From positions 1 through 5,900 of the forward strand of contig JAJXSZ010000193.1 in the NCBI GenBank assembly GCA_021784255.1: a DNA stretch of 5,900 nt. The letters are read 5' to 3'. This document shows positions 5,885-5,900 of the stretch, piece by piece. A program made the position numbers and the translations under genes. This DNA comes from Pseudomonadota bacterium (GTDB lineage Bacteria > Pseudomonadota > Alphaproteobacteria > Acetobacterales > Acetobacteraceae). The notes under the pieces were generated by a model that saw nothing but the letters and a program-made list of their open reading frames with translations, was not told the DNA's origin and did not search any database. Positions within the stretch are counted from its first letter, which is position 1. Each line of letters starts with the position of its first letter.

Positions 5885-5900
5885 GCGCCTTAGGCGGTGG

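Larger units (their letters stand above)
5259..5900. other. About 640 bp beyond the regulator with no supported gene
   Basis: No frame on either strand gives a recognisable protein. A plus-strand frame in phase with ATGs at 5331, 5382 and 5385 stays open to the right edge. Its third positions are strongly GC only around 5439-5552 (about nine in ten codons by hand count) and fall to little over half from 5553 to 5774, so a real gene there is doubtful. The minus strand offers only arginine-rich frames. The stretch contains several inverted repeats (listed separately), a CTATATAA motif at 5763-5770 without a matching -35, and very GC-rich sequence at the right edge. It could be an intergenic spacer, decayed coding sequence or a dispersed repeat. 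Confidence 0.55.

Noticed and set aside
1..5900. tRNA, rRNA, CRISPR array, insertion sequence or attachment site
   Set aside because: No cloverleaf-like segments, regularly spaced repeats, transposase-like proteins or terminal inverted repeats were seen on reading both strands.

Overview
This is a GC-rich window with strong GC preference at third codon positions and good Shine-Dalgarno sites. The proteins read like those of an alphaproteobacterium, probably of the Rhizobiales/Rhodobacterales type that live on organosulfonates. The organism assignment is an inference from protein style and gene content, not from a marker gene. Roughly the first 4.2 kb is one leftward (minus-strand) operon, followed by a divergent LysR-type regulator on the plus strand and about 640 bp with no convincing gene.

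Read in the direction of transcription, the minus-strand operon is: cuyA (3169-4218, L-cysteate sulfo-lyase); a DegT/DnrJ/EryC1/StrS-family PLP aminotransferase (1958-3169) whose ATG shares one base with the cuyA stop; tauA (901-1896, periplasmic sulfonate-binding protein with a twin-arginine-like signal peptide); and tauB (1-704, ATPase, cut by the left edge). A permease gene (tauC) would be expected just beyond the left edge. The logic is import of a C2/C3 aminosulfonate by a TauABC-type transporter, then desulfonation of L-cysteate to pyruvate, sulfite and ammonium by CuyA. The aminotransferase is the unassigned piece. It has an intact PLP lysine and is translationally coupled to cuyA, so it probably acts on the same substrate pool, perhaps making or consuming cysteate or a related aminosulfonate.

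The region between cuyA and the regulator gene (4219-4355) is compact and very ordered. A perfect 10-bp inverted repeat (arms 4254-4263 and 4303-4312) carries the -10 hexamer TATCAT on both strands, and the two -35 regions overlap at the centre of symmetry, giving back-to-back divergent promoters. A 15-bp palindrome with the LysR T-N11-A signature (4307-4321) sits on the predicted regulator transcription start, which suggests autorepression and co-control of cuyA.

Two post-transcriptional signals lie inside the operon. One is an (AAC)4 tract just upstream of the tauA Shine-Dalgarno. The other is a 19-bp-arm hairpin seven bases after the tauA stop, followed by a gap of about 200 bp before tauB. 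The right-hand 5259-5900 stretch holds several hairpins, including two abutting ones at 5580-5622, but no gene that can be supported.
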